Assembly (NCBI GenBank): GCA_035610835.1
Contig: CM069443.1
Location: forward strand, 88,658,690-88,722,689
Direction of reading: 5' to 3'
DNA from: Ophiura sarsii
Lineage: Eukaryota > Echinodermata > Ophiuroidea > Amphilepidida > Ophiuridae
DNA length: 64,000 nt
In this document: one piece after another, positions 39,401 through 48,391 of the stretch
How the letters are laid out: every line of letters starts with the position of its first letter
Position numbering within the stretch: position 1 is the first letter of the stretch
Notes under the pieces: model-generated
The model's database searches: none
What the model saw: the letters and a program-made list of their open reading frames with translations, nothing else
Told to the model about the DNA's origin: nothing
Position numbers and translations under genes: made by a program

Positions 39401-42400
39401 AGTATAGGATTCATAGGTTGTCTCATTTCACATGAGATGGTTGGTGAACTCACAACCATGCTAGTATAGGATTCATAGGTTGTCTCATTTCACATGAGAT
39501 GGTTGGTGAACTCACAACCATGCTAGTATAGGATCCATAGGTTGTCTCATTTCACATGAGATGGTTGGTGAACTCACAACCATGCTAGTATAGGATTCAT
39601 AGGTTGTCTCATTTCACATGAGATGGTTGGTGAACTCACAACCATGCTAGTATAGGATTCATAGGTTGTCTCATTTCACATGAGATGGTTGGTGAACTCA
39701 CAACCATGCTAGTATAGGATTCATAGGTTGTCTCATTTCACATGAGATGGTTGGTGAACTCACAACCATGCTAGTATAGGATTCATAGGTTGTCTCATTT
39801 CACATGAGATGGTTGGTGAACTCACAACCATGCTAGTATAGGATTCATAGGTTGTCTCATTTCACATGAGATGGTTGGTGAACTCACAACCATGCTAGTA
39901 TAGGATTCATAAGTTGTCTCATTTCACATGAGATGGTTGGTGAACTCACAACCATGCTAGTATAGGATTCATAGGTTGTCTCATTTCACATGAGATGGTT
40001 GGTGAACTCACAACCATGCTAGTATAGGATTCATAGGTTGTCTCATTTCACATGAGATGGTTGGTGAACTCACAACCATGCTAGTATAGGATTCATAGGT
40101 TGTCTCATTTCACATGAGATGGTTGGTGAACTCAACCATGCTAGTATAGGATTCATAGGTTGTCTCATTTCACATGAGATGGTTGGTGAACTCACAACCA
40201 TGTTAGTATAGGATTCATAGGTTGTCTCATTTCACATGAGATGGTTGGTGAACTCACAACCATGCTAGTATAGGATTCATAGGTTGTCTCATTTCACATG
40301 AGATGGTTGGTGAACTCACAACCATGCTAGTATAGGATTCATAGGTTGTCTCATTTCACATGAGATGGTTGGTGAACTCACAACCATGCTAGTATAGGAT
40401 TCATAGGTTGTCTCATTTCACATGAGATGGTTGGTGAACTCACAACCATGCTAGTATAGGATCCATAGGTTGTCTCATTTCACATGAGATGGTTGGTGAA
40501 CTCACAACCATGCTAGTATAGGATCCATAGGTTGTCTCATTTCACATGAGATGGTTGGTGAACTCACAACCATGCTAGTATAGGATTCATAGGTTGTCTC
40601 ATTTCACATGAGATGGTTGGTGAACTCACAACCATGTTAGTATAGGATTCATAGGTTGTCTCATTTCACATGAGATGGTTGGTGAACTCACAACCATGCT
40701 AGTATAGGATTCATAGGTTGTCTCATTTCACATGAGATGGTTGGTGAACTCACAACCATGCTAGTATAGGATCCATAGGTTGTCTCATTTCACATGAGAT
40801 GGTTGGTGAACTCACAACCATGCTAGTATAGGATTCATAGGTTGTCTCATTTCACATGAGATGGTTGGTGAACTCACAACCATGCTAGTATAGGATTCAT
40901 AGGTTGTCTCATTTCACATGAGATGGTTGGTGAACTCACAACCATGCTAGTATAGGATTCATAGGTTGTCTCATTTCACATGAGATGGTTGGTGAACTCA
41001 CAACCATGCTAGTATAGGATTCATAGGTTGTCTCATTTCACATGAGATGGTTGGTGAACTCACAACCATGCTAGTATAGGATTCATAGGTTGTCTCATTT
41101 CACATGAGATGGTTGGTGAACTCACAACCATGCTAGTATAGGATTCATAGGTTGTCTCATTTCACATGAGATGGTTGGTGAACTCACAACCATGCTAGTA
41201 TAGGATTCATAGTTTGTCTCATTTCACATGAGATGGTTGGTGAACTCACAACCATGCTAGTATAGGATTCATAGGTTGTCTCATTTCACATGAGATGGTC
41301 GGTGAACTCACAACCATGCTAGTATAGGATTCATAGGTTGTCTCATTTCACATGAGATGGTTGGTGAACTCACAACCATGCTAGTATAGGATTCATAGGT
41401 TGTCTCATTTCACATGAGATGGTTGGTGAACTCACAACCATGTTAGTATAGGATTCATAAGTTGTCTCATTTCACATGAGATGGTTGGTGAACTCACAAC
41501 CATGCTAGTATAGGATTCATAGGTTGTCTCATTTCATGAGGACATGCATCTTAACTGGAAATACATCATGTAGCATGTCTACAGCTGTAAATCTGATTAC
41601 TTAATGGCGGACAATTAGATAATTAAATATAGTTTGTAGCTGTTTTGCTATATACGTTGGTCTCATAATGTATAGGCTGTACCATATTTAGAGTCTTGTA
41701 TGGTTGCCCCAAACTATATATTATTGGTCTCACAATGTATAATGTGTATCAGCTCAAAATCAGCCAAAAACCAATCAAATTGCTTAAATCACACCCACTA
41801 TATTAGAATGGTTTATATTGTGTGTGTTTTTATTTTACTTGAGAACAAATAGTGTATAGTTGTTTCCACAGTTGTGTTATTACAACCTTTGTTTGGTCCT
41901 CTTTTTGTGAGTCAAACATGCAAATTAGTTTAATTGTGACCAATTTCAATTTATATGCCATATTCCCTTTTAAAAAGATATTTTGTTTATTAAGTAAAAC
42001 TATTTGAAAACTTATTGATTATTCACTTTATAGAAACAAAAACAAACTCCTAAAATTATATTGTAGCAATCAATTGTATGTCAATGTTAATAATTTTGTT
42101 GTTGTTTTGATATTACAGGAAAGGAGGGCGTTAGAGAGGAGGGTATCAGAACTAGAAGAAGAATTAAAGGTAAGATAAACACTGCTTGATGGGAGATGTT
42201 TTAGCTGTATGGCTGAGGAAACATGACCTTGTGGGTTGTCAATAGAAAATGCTGTGCACTTCTCAAGTTCACTCAATATGTTGTTACTCTGGAAAATGGT
42301 TGGTAGGCCTAAGTAAATTGTAAAGGTGAAATATGATTAAGAAACATACTATTACTCTAAAAGTCTTCTTATTAAAGTTTGTTCACCCTTTGGAAAAATA

Positions 42401-43160
42401 TTTGGGAAATATTTAGTAATCTATTTACTAATTTTGCATGCAATTCACTGAAAATAAAATATACAAAATATTATTTATTATATTTCATCTAATGCATTTG
42501 TATCCAGACAATAATTTGTGCGATAACATTCCTACATTGATATGTTAAACAGTTTACACTTGTAGGAGGATGCCCAGGCTTTGTTCAAGTCTTTGTGATA
42601 ATTAATATAATCTCACACACATTTGTGTAGGTCTGAAGGGAGTCCATATTATATCAGTTGTGATAGTTACGTCATAACTTAAACTAAACTGAGCTAATCT
42701 TCACAAGAATTACATCTCAGCTTTTTAATCGAATCACTATAATTGTATAACTTTTTTATCATTTTTACATTTTATTCATTTATTATTTAAACATTTGTGT
42801 TTTAATTTTTAATTTTTTGTATTTAGTTTTTGTGGGGATTTTTTTTAACGATCAATTTTGCTTGGTTCAGGAGCAATCATAACAGCTAAGTCAGTTTACA
42901 AATTATTGAAATGCTCAACTTTAGTCAGCAGCCCACTTACGCAGTAGTCTGGGACATTAGGCATATCTTTTGATTGAAGTCTCTGGTGTATACTTGCTTA
43001 ACTTATAAACCTGTTATACATTGTAATCAATTACAATATTGTATTAATCTCCCTCTCTCTCTCCCTATTATAGAAAATGGAGAAATTGAAGGCAGATAAC
43101 CAACGGCTGAAAGATGAAAATGGTGCTCTAGTACGAGTAATCAGCAAACTATCCAAATAA
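15255..43160 (+). CDS. PPP1R12: PPP1R12 (MYPT)-like C-terminal coding region, M20-like form, 6 exons
   Basis: Exons 15255-15476, 27830-27900, 35416-35563, 36391-36525, 42119-42169 and 43074-43160 join in phase to 237 codons plus TAA. Residues 1-74 are Ser/Tyr/Gly-rich and about 75-147 Ser/Thr-rich. Residues 148-209 form a coiled coil containing ERRALERRVSELEEELK, and 210-237 a leucine zipper with Leu at 214, 221, 228 and 235, ending in VISKLSK. This C-terminus is diagnostic of myosin phosphatase targeting subunits, which direct PP1 delta/beta to myosin; the coiled coil and zipper serve dimerisation and binding of partners such as cGMP-dependent kinase. The ankyrin/PP1-binding half is not in the window. 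The frame has a TAG six bases before the ATG (good Kozak, ACCATGT), so a short M20-like protein from an internal start is plausible; an internal exon of full-length MYPT is the alternative. The paralogue (A or B) cannot be told. Confidence 0.88.
15477..17482. other. intronic DNA
   Basis: First part of the 12.4-kb intron (15477-27829). AT-rich; no repeat or exon stands out. Confidence 0.5.
17483..17504. repeat. poly-G run, 22 bases
   Basis: Uninterrupted G. A second 16-G run lies at 17753-17768, and GGGGGTCAT(A/G) recurs around both. The pattern resembles G-rich parts of the Harbinger-like element at 51530-52706. Confidence 0.9.
18170..18245 (+). repeat. tRNA-like SINE fragment (plus strand)
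   Basis: AGGGTTCAACTCCCG is a B-box match. A degraded A-box-like stretch (GACAGAGTACACTAAGACAC) lies about 45 bases upstream. No cloverleaf. Confidence 0.35.
18336..18929. mobile_element. 594-bp foldback element
   Basis: Ends AAAACTGGGTCCAAAA / TTTTGGACCCAGTTTT are near-exact inverses. Inner inverted pairs follow in mirrored order: GATACATAGCTGCTT / AAGCAGCTATGTATC, GAGACCAATCG / CGATTGGTCTC, and AATACAAAGCTTT / AAAGCTTTGTATT. The unpaired centre is about 280 bases. Confidence 0.8.
18930..20628. other. intronic DNA with short dispersed direct repeats
   Basis: Variants of the string CCCTTAGCACGGATTCT...GAAAAA..CACCC(T)TATTC occur near 19531, 19756 and 19818. No exon seen. Confidence 0.45.
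20629..21678. mobile_element. 1.05-kb TIR element with TA duplication
   Basis: Ends CTGTAAAACAAGTTAATTTCG and the inverse of CGAAATTAACTTGTTATACAG are flanked by TA (20627-20628, 21679-21680). Subterminal GCGAAATT/AATTCGC-type motifs recur on both sides. A TTAA-flanked MITE (21258-21604) sits inside it. Probably Tc1/mariner-type, non-autonomous. Confidence 0.75.
21258..21604. mobile_element. 347-bp TTAA-flanked MITE nested in the previous element
   Basis: Ends AGGTAGATGACCCGAT and (inverse strand) AGGTAGATGTTCCGAT, flanked by TTAA at 21254-21257 and 21605-21608. TTAA targets are used by piggyBac and Kolobok transposons. Its removal would leave one TTAA in the host element, so it inserted later. 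Confidence 0.8.
21681..23827. other. intronic DNA
   Basis: Contains a 12-G run (22197-22208) and a TACAGGGTGAATAAAAAAGT stretch (23392) similar to one near 58533. The open frame 22440-22721 lacks splice borders and domain features. Confidence 0.4.
23828..24740. repeat. cluster of dispersed repeat fragments
   Basis: A TACAGGGTGTCCCAAAAG end at 23828. Variants of TAATAAGCGCCCA at about 23970, 24075 and 24652, also seen inverted at 34285-34330. A mariner-like end GGAGGTAGAACTT(T)TTGAATGACCC (24713-24738) matches the right end of the element at 53386-54433, without a left partner. Confidence 0.5.
24741..25740. other. intronic DNA, nothing recognised
   Basis: No repeat or exon identified. Confidence 0.4.
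25741..25896. repeat. 39-bp tandem repeat, 4 copies
   Basis: Four nearly identical units containing AAAATCAGGTATGGTTTCAT. Each contains CAG/GTATGG, a donor-like string. 39 is a multiple of three, so open frames run through on both strands. Confidence 0.95.
26291..26468. mobile_element. 178-bp nearly complete palindrome
   Basis: Left arm GAATAATGACTGC...GAATTTGTTTT...GTTCTGGTC...GAATTGTCCC. The right arm is its inverse with few mismatches. Centre GAGGGGCGCAGCCCCCGAG. Likely a hairpin-forming MITE. Confidence 0.85.
26640..26880. repeat. dispersed repeat (copy 2 of 3486-3615 family)
   Basis: 26706-26830 matches 3486-3615, and 26819-26873 matches the inverse of 2582-2636. It includes CCAAT/ATTGG-type motifs. 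Confidence 0.7.
26881..27829. other. intronic DNA
   Basis: No repeat recognised. A pyrimidine-rich stretch (27803-27829) ending TTTTCTAG is the acceptor of the next exon. Confidence 0.5.
27830..27900 (+). CDS. PPP1R12: PPP1R12-like exon: Ser/Thr linker
   Basis: 71 bases reading TTSSTADRYSRPLSTSSAGT and on, ending mid-codon (AG, phase 2) before donor GTATGT. The split codon completes to Ser with the first T of 35416. The composition matches the linker before the coiled coil in vertebrate MYPT proteins. Confidence 0.8.
27901..28681. other. intronic DNA, nothing recognised
   Basis: AT-rich; no repeats or exons identified. Confidence 0.4.
28686..31516. mobile_element. 2.8-kb TTAA-flanked element with ~300-bp TIRs
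   Basis: The left end (TGGCCCTGTCACACCTGCGG, 28686) and right end (inverse AGGGCAGTCACACCTACGG, to 31516) begin arms that stay alignable for about 300 bases. Shared blocks include CACCAAGCCAAA, CACTGGCTAGG, TTGAGCGCCAG and CCGCGCTTGTTTT. TTAA flanks both sides (28682-28685, 31517-31520). No transposase is found; the interior has a 19-bp minisatellite. Probably a piggyBac/Kolobok-type non-autonomous element. Confidence 0.85.
29099..29364. repeat. 19-bp minisatellite, ~14 copies
   Basis: Unit AGCTACTTGAGGTCGCAGC, with GTCAGAGC variants in the last copies. It begins just inside the left TIR arm of the TTAA element. Confidence 0.95.
31521..33024. other. intronic DNA
   Basis: Around 31630-31790 the strings AAGTGTTAGGGT/AAGTGTTATG and GACAATAATTGT(G/C)CACTT recur in degenerate form. 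No exon is seen. Confidence 0.4.
33025..33198 (-). mobile_element. tRNA-derived repeat (copy 2), minus strand
   Basis: The minus strand shows CCCGGGTTCGATCCCTGG (B box) and GGTAGAGTCTCAGACTT. The A-box 5' part is deleted relative to copy 1 (10466-10706). The tail shares GTCAAATTTG, CGCCCGGGAGTTAGGG-type sequence and the AACCCTAAC end. Confidence 0.7.
33581..33852 (+). CDS. Crypton/DUF3504-like N-terminal exon
   Basis: From ATG 33581 (AAAATGG, good Kozak) the frame reads MASSANRFIELSEGFAKAII, then a K/Q-rich helix (DGKDAKQTKAVIQKAVGIFF) and LETCDLCIILRKFYAEIRTK, ending near YAKRSMQTLR at a donor-like CG/GTAACG (33853). Metazoan KIAA1958/QRICH1/ZMYM-type proteins, derived from Crypton tyrosine recombinases, start with just this layout: an acidic 'RF..L' helix, K-rich helix, 'L..FYAE.R', then '.S....R'. 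About 90 residues are present; the catalytic domain would need downstream exons, which I cannot find. It may be a first exon of a transposon gene, a domesticated gene, or a relic. An in-frame ATG at 33527 is less well placed. A CpG-rich patch and ATTGG box lie upstream (33340-33440). Confidence 0.55.
34087..34237. mobile_element. 151-bp palindrome with ~70-bp arms
   Basis: Left arm 34087-34157 (ACATGG...ATGAGTGCGTCTACTTCCC) and right arm 34171-34237 are near-perfect inverses around 13 bases (TCCGCTACACGTC). Lies 230 bases downstream of the Crypton-like exon. Confidence 0.9.
34238..35415. other. intronic DNA
   Basis: A TTATTAGGACATGGGCGCTTATTAGGG-type string (about 34288-34317; the core is a dispersed repeat) is the only repeat seen. 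The acceptor TTTCTATACAG closes the intron. Confidence 0.45.
35416..35563 (+). CDS. PPP1R12: PPP1R12-like exon: Ser/Arg/Gly linker leading to coiled coil
   Basis: 148 bases. The first T completes a split Ser codon; then DRGGSGRYDTTKSLDTPSSR and on, ending CSNCKK before donor GTCAGT, phase 0. The KK at the exon end followed by LF in the next corresponds to the KKLY step at the start of the vertebrate MYPT coiled coil. No frame problems. Confidence 0.85.
35564..36390. other. intron
   Basis: Includes a 21-C run at 36270-36290. The acceptor TTTTGTTTTTACAG closes it. Confidence 0.6.
36391..36525 (+). CDS. PPP1R12: PPP1R12-like exon: coiled coil
   Basis: 135 bases, phase 0 on both sides, reading LFDEKEEQVTQALDQTKDRD, then a Lys/Glu-rich helix, to DNDKR. 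Highly charged with hydrophobics at heptad spacing. The sequence has diverged from the vertebrate equivalent, but its place between the linker and the ERRALERR block is the same. Confidence 0.85.
36526..37643. other. intronic DNA before the satellite
   Basis: Contains a short TATC microsatellite (about 36906-36923). Otherwise nothing recognised. Confidence 0.5.
37644..41540. repeat. 62-bp satellite array, about 63 copies
   Basis: Head-to-tail copies whose unit contains GGTTGGTGAACTCACAACC and CTCATTTCACATGAG. Copies are almost identical. Recurrent variants are C-to-T (ATGTTAG), T-to-C (GGTCGGTG), GGATCC, CATAGTTTG, and a 2-base deletion in two copies (near 39143 and 40133). Each unit can fold: ATGGTTG..TGA pairs with TCACAACCAT (one bulged G), and CTCAT pairs with ATGAG. 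The array fills most of the intron between two coiled-coil exons. Confidence 0.97.
41541..42118. other. intronic DNA after the satellite
   Basis: Two similar stretches TTGGTCTCA(T/C)AATGTATA occur near 41659 and 41723. The acceptor TTTTGATATTACAG closes the intron. Confidence 0.5.
42119..42169 (+). CDS. PPP1R12: PPP1R12-like exon: conserved ERRALERR coiled-coil block
   Basis: 51 bases reading ERRALERRVSELEEELK, almost the same as the vertebrate MYPT block at this place. Acceptor ATTACAG and donor GTAAGA are strong. This short exon is the best single identifier of the gene family. Confidence 0.93.
42170..43073. other. last intron
   Basis: Good donor GTAAGAT, and an acceptor after a CT-rich tract (about 43050-43073, CTCCCTCTCTCTCTCCC). 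Apart from the candidate at 42566 nothing is recognised. Confidence 0.7.
42566..42598 (+). CDS. candidate alternative terminal exon lacking the zipper
   Basis: After ACACTTGTAG the sequence continues in the phase of the previous exon for ten codons, EDAQALFKSL, then TGA. If used, it would replace the leucine zipper. Vertebrate MYPT1 is known to make zipper-positive and zipper-negative forms by alternative 3' splicing. Here the evidence is only an acceptor-like site and a short open frame, which could be chance. Confidence 0.2.
   Translation, partial: EDAQALFKSL
43074..43160 (+). CDS. PPP1R12: PPP1R12-like terminal exon: leucine zipper and stop
   Basis: 28 codons plus TAA: KMEKLKADNQRLKDENGALV followed by RVISKLSK. 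Leucines fall every seven residues (L214, L221, L228, L235 of the short form). The last 24 residues agree with vertebrate MYPT1/MYPT2 at nearly every position, which makes this the family's zipper-positive ending. Confidence 0.95.
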   Translation, partial: KMEKLKADNQRLKDENGALVRVISKLSK

Positions 43161-46138
43161 TGTATGATTATGTTGAGCCAAGTAGGTCTTGTATGACAGG
43201 CAATGTGATGTTGTACTTGGCTGTTGGTAGTGCCTACCCATCATGAACACTGCAACCTGCTGGCAATTGGTATTGCCACTATTATGTGAGGACTATAGTG
43301 ATAGTTATGACAGTTTGCGTGTGAACATGCAGGTGTGCATTCATCCATGAGTTTCAATGGACGGAGGGTACTGTTTATCATGGTGTCATCCTCTATGGAA
43401 CAAACAGTTGTATAGTATATGTACTGACCACAGAAATAGGCTCACTCTTCTTGGCTAATCTAAGGATTAAGATTGGATTCAATGGCACCAAACGGCTAAC
43501 AATCCTTTCTTTAAACCCAACAAACTTGTGCAGATTCAAAACTCAAATGATTATTATTATTATTATTATTAGGATATGACTAACAACTAACGGTAGATAT
43601 CTTATTATTACACAATTTATTTTGTGTTCTAAAACAATCAAGTTTAACCTGCAAACTATGAATATGCCTTGATTCTTCTAGAAGACAGTGTACAGTTATT
43701 ATGCAAGGGGTAATGCGGTTTATAGTCATTTTTGCACATATGAACTAACTCAGGAACCTTGTATAGTTCGGATTAGTTTGATGAAATGAATGTATAGCAA
43801 CTATTGCTACTTTTAAAATGAGTTATCCTTCATGGATAATTCTGTTATGTTTTGTGTTGTAAAGTGGGCCAAGAAGTGCCCCAAAATAGTCTCGGTTTGT
43901 TGGACTGCATTGGCAGGGAAGAGTGAGCACTACAATGGTAGCGTTGTGTGCAATATGGCAATGTAAAATGCGTAGCCTCTATTTATTGTAGATAACCACA
44001 GGTAAACTTAGTGTACTGGATATTGATGTGTGATAGTGTCTGCTCAATGTCTGTCTGCTGTTCCTTATTATCCCAGTGTCACATATTTGGACTCATTTAT
44101 TACGACACTGGGATATAATTACTTGCGTTATGAAATGGAGAACTACAGCTTGAAGCGTAGGCAGGCTGTGGAAGTGAATCTAGCAGTAAGCAGTCATTGC
44201 AGACAGTATTGCCATCATATAAAGCCACTTGCCTTTTTATTACTTTGTGACTGAATTTATGCCAAGTAGTATATAGTCTGGTATATCATCAGGAACCATC
44301 AGCAGATATTTCGCTCAATATGATTTTTTAAATTTTAATACTGGGATATAGACTTTTAAGTATACTGGTAGACATGTTTTTTACCTCAATGTAAGTTTAA
44401 TTACCAGATGGTATTTATCCAATTACCTAATTTTTGATATTAGTATTAGGCCAACTTGCCATAATTATATTATGATGTGAATTTAAATACTATTACAATA
44501 GAGATTTAAAATTGCTTAATTCCATCCTAGTGGGGGGATCATACTGTATAAATAATGTAAGTAAAATAGGTGCCTTGATTGAAGCTACTGGGACAATGAT
44601 GATGATGGTAGATAGATAGATTAATAGAAGAGATATTAATCAACCTTTAACTAGTTATCTTTGTATACATACACTTTTCTACTAGTACAAGACAGTGTGA
44701 TCCACCTTTGTACAGTTATCTCTTACCCAAATGTTTTTGATGGCTTCTATCTGCCTTATGTTTTAAAAAGGTGCTACACAAAAGAAAGGTGTGATTTCTT
44801 AGAGGGCTGATGATTAGCATTAAATAAGGGCAGGCAGTCAGTGACTCAGATGTTTTTATTTGTACAGCCAACTGATCACACCCTTCTAGTCAACATTGAA
44901 TCAACCTGTGTCTCAACATTGATTCACTATAGATGGGTTTCATAATCATTATCAATCAACTACTTTGCCTCTCATCAACAATTACTAACAGACACAGTCA
45001 ATGAAAGTTAGTGTGGATGTGAACTAGGTAAGGGGAACATTGACTACTAATCAATGATGACCAAAGAAGATTTTAACATCGTACCCATAATGCATTGTGC
45101 CAACTCATGATTTTTTCCCCAAGATGCATTTGGATTTCCCCTTATCAATACTCATATCAATACTATCCATATATCAGTGACCTTTGTACCCGAGCTAGAT
45201 ATCGATATCGTGGCTTTCTGTCACGCATGACACGTATCGGGGAAATTGATGCATCGGGGACCAGATTTACGGTGTTTTGCAAAATGCAATGCATTGTGGT
45301 GCTGTCTTTAAAATGTTCTTTGAATGATAAGTGTGTGATCCATTATTATTGATAGGGCACTCATTACCACAGTCAGACAGGCGCACTATTAAGTGGCTGC
45401 TGTAAGTGTCCGCCTACTTTTTTTAATATTAATTTTGGTTTGTTGAAAAGCTCTTTTATCTTTACCCTTTAAAGCTTATCATATTTATTAAATTTTCATT
45501 CTCAATATTATTTTATTCATTTTTTTATTATAATTTTTCTCTCTCGAAGTGCTGAAGCTTAGTGTCACTATAAAAACTTTGACTGAATTGTCACTTTGAC
45601 TGAGTCCTCTAATTTTGAGACTGAATTAGTCCCTTAGTCCCTTGTAGTGCTTTAGATAGATATTGTGTGCCTGGTTATAACAAATAATTACAGCCTCCCT
45701 CCCTGTCCTGTTTATATCTATCTGCCTGCTGAGAAATCGTAAGGGGAGTTTGAGGGCTGCGCTGGTGTGTTCCTGTAGATAGTTTATAGATCGCTATTTA
45801 TCACCCATAGACAACATACAGATACATTACGCAGCACAAACATGAGTCTTCACTGTTCTATTTTACCCCTAGTGTAAAGGATTGCTGGTACAAATAGTGA
45901 TACTACTGGCTAGCCAGCATATCTAATTGCATGCTGCACTACCTCGTACCAATGAGAAGATGACAATTTGTATACAGCAGCAGCATTGTCATAGAGTAGC
46001 TAGTATCAGTGGACAATTAGCGCCTTTCTTAGTTGCTAGATTACTTGCACAAATACACACCTTCAGATTCAATTGGATTCCTAATCTTGCTTGGGTCACA
46101 TATCATAATATTTGAAAAAAATTATTCAATATTATATT
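43161..46138 (+). other. presumed 3' UTR and downstream DNA
   Basis: The 3' UTR must begin here, but its end is unclear. A variant poly-A signal ATTAAA is at 44819-44824; the first AATAAA I noticed is as far as 47806. Contains an (ATT)n microsatellite at about 43550-43571. A stretch near 45190-45310 resembles the left interior of the 5238-6542 element. No other gene is seen. Confidence 0.45.
44069..44115. repeat. 12-bp perfect hairpin
   Basis: TATCCCAGTGTC (44069-44080) and its exact inverse (44104-44115), 23-base loop, inside the presumed 3' UTR. Confidence 0.85.
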
Positions 46139-46140
46139 TA

Positions 46141-46357
46141 GGGTAAAGTCCCTAGTTTTCGGTCAGCGCCTATTTTCGGTCACTTTTGCCAAAATCGTGT
46201 AATTGCATCCGTCGTCGCCATTTTAAAGCAATACTGGGCATCAACTATATGCGGCGGTTTTTTAGCCGTCAGTTTATAACGACAAGGTCATTTTCATTAC
46301 ACGATTTGGGCGAAGTGACCGAAAATAGGTGCTGACCGAAAACTGGCGACTTTACCC
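46141..46357. mobile_element. 217-bp TA-flanked MITE, short relative of 8924-9839
   Basis: Ends GGGTAAAGTCCCTAGTTTT and the inverse of AAAACTGGCGACTTTACCC, flanked by TA (46139-46140, 46358-46359). In inverse orientation its interior matches the first about 200 bases of the 916-bp element (AAACTGACGGCTAAAA, GTTGATGCCC, ATTGCTTT(A/G)AAATGGCGAC). Confidence 0.88.
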
Positions 46358-46359
46358 TA

Positions 46360-48389
46360 CTTGTTTACAAGTAAATTTGAGCCAGTGGGGTATATCCACT
46401 AATGTTGTAAAACTTGTTTGCATGCGGTTGCCCAAGGTTCTATTTTTCTGTGGTCAGGTTAAATGTGTTTTTATTGTATTTATTTATTATATAATCAACA
46501 GCCATTCACTCAAGATGTGAGTCAAAAATGACTAGTAAAAACAACTCTGACTGACAAAGATACAAATTATGAGATGTTAAAATGAAGTAGAGACCGTATA
46601 AAATAATCAATGTTCTTCCATTATTGTCATTTATAATAATGTTGTTTTCTATCAAACACGTTAAGTAATTACTGATGTTTTTTTGCAAGTGGACTTGACT
46701 TTTTTATCTTTTTTTCTTTTTCTTTTTTCATTAGTAATCTATAAAAGCAAGTACATATTTCCTATCTGCAGTGCTGTGAATACGTAAGGAATGCTTTTTA
46801 CTAGATGGGTGGTTTATGCGCTCTGCTGTCAACAAAAAGCAACAACAAAATCCTTAATCGTTATTTCTCTTTATTCTAGACCATCCTGAAGTGTATGGAA
46901 AAATCACTAAAATATCATTGGAATCACTAATTACACAATTTGAGGTTGGAATACAGCTGTGGATTTAGTATTATGAATATATTATTTATGATTACCCACC
47001 ACCCACCCTCCTACAGCAGTTATTTTGACCAATTGAATGGAATTTGATCACCTCACCACCAGTTGTGTTGCAAAGTGATCAGTTTAGATATAGGTTTATA
47101 ATTATGTACATGTAGTATATTACTAATGCTGTACTGACCAACATCACATTCAAAGTACATCTTAAGTATGACAGATAATTCATTTGGTAAATAGTTAACT
47201 AACCCATCCTTTCATGCACGACATGTGGGCAAGTATCTATTGTATTCAGCTAAATAATATTGCACACCAGTGTTGCGATACAACTGTAATAATAGACATA
47301 TGTTTGAATGGATGAATCAAATCGCTCTCAGTTTTAAATATCAGACAATTGTAACAAGGTGGCCATTGAGTCGCTGCCAGTGTGATCTGAGTATTCCAAC
47401 CTGTATCATTTGGGATTTAATGCCTTGATTGCAGAACATGTACCGTGCATGTTCTTTAAACTCAAATGCAACTGAATGACAAAGATATGCAGTACATGTT
47501 GGATGCCCAATAATTGGCTGTCTGTTCTAATCAAAACCAGCTGTCCCGTCACATTGTATTTTTGCAATCGATGCAGTCCGCCGCCAATACATTTTTAAGC
47601 TATGGACTCATTTTAGCAAAAAAATGCAAAAAGGGTCTAAATAACAAGAAACATAAAACTATTGAATATTGATGTTATATAATTAATAAGTGGGAAACAA
47701 AGTTTGAAATAATCAACCAACATATCTATGGTTGTTATGACCATGGTATGACTAGCAGCATTTAAGACAAACCGTAAAAAACAGACTGATATCAGCCCTT
47801 CTATAAATAAAACCAAAAAAGCTGCAATCATGTTCAAATTTTTAACTTAAAAAATGCTTGGTAGTATTAAACATCAGTTTCTCCTCAAAGTGCCTGATTT
47901 TAATAATAAATTATATTGCTTATATAATATGAAACCGCATAGAGCCAACAAAAGGTCCAATACATTGTTAAATTGAATTAAATACAGAGCATTACAACCT
48001 GCTAGCCTTTCCTGTGTTAATTTAATTTGACAGTGCAACAATTCATCAAGTCCTTAAAAACAGTCTGGTGGATGTTTTCCTAAATTCAGTAAACATTGTA
48101 ACTAGAACACCGTGATGAATGACTATTTACCAGGGCTGAGGATGACCAACTAGGCCGGATACAATAGCCTTTTCACACTGAGCCGACGATTCATCTTTAT
48201 ATCATCAATTGATACAAAGTGCACTTTAATTGAGCCATTAAAAGCATGCCAGAAATTTGCTAGGTCATTGTATTCACACATAGATGTGGCCCTTTTTGGT
48301 AATTAATCATCATAGTGACTATCATCCGTTATTGTTATTCAACCAACGATAAAATAGATTTTTGTGGTGTTATGAAATCAATTAATTAA
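46360..48389. other. non-coding DNA, nothing recognised
   Basis: AT-rich, only short open frames, no repeat structure seen. Confidence 0.4.
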
Positions 48390-48391
48390 TA

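Noticed and set aside
37644..41540. CRISPR-like regular array
   Set aside because: The whole 62-bp period is repeated with no unique spacers, in a eukaryotic intron; it is a satellite.
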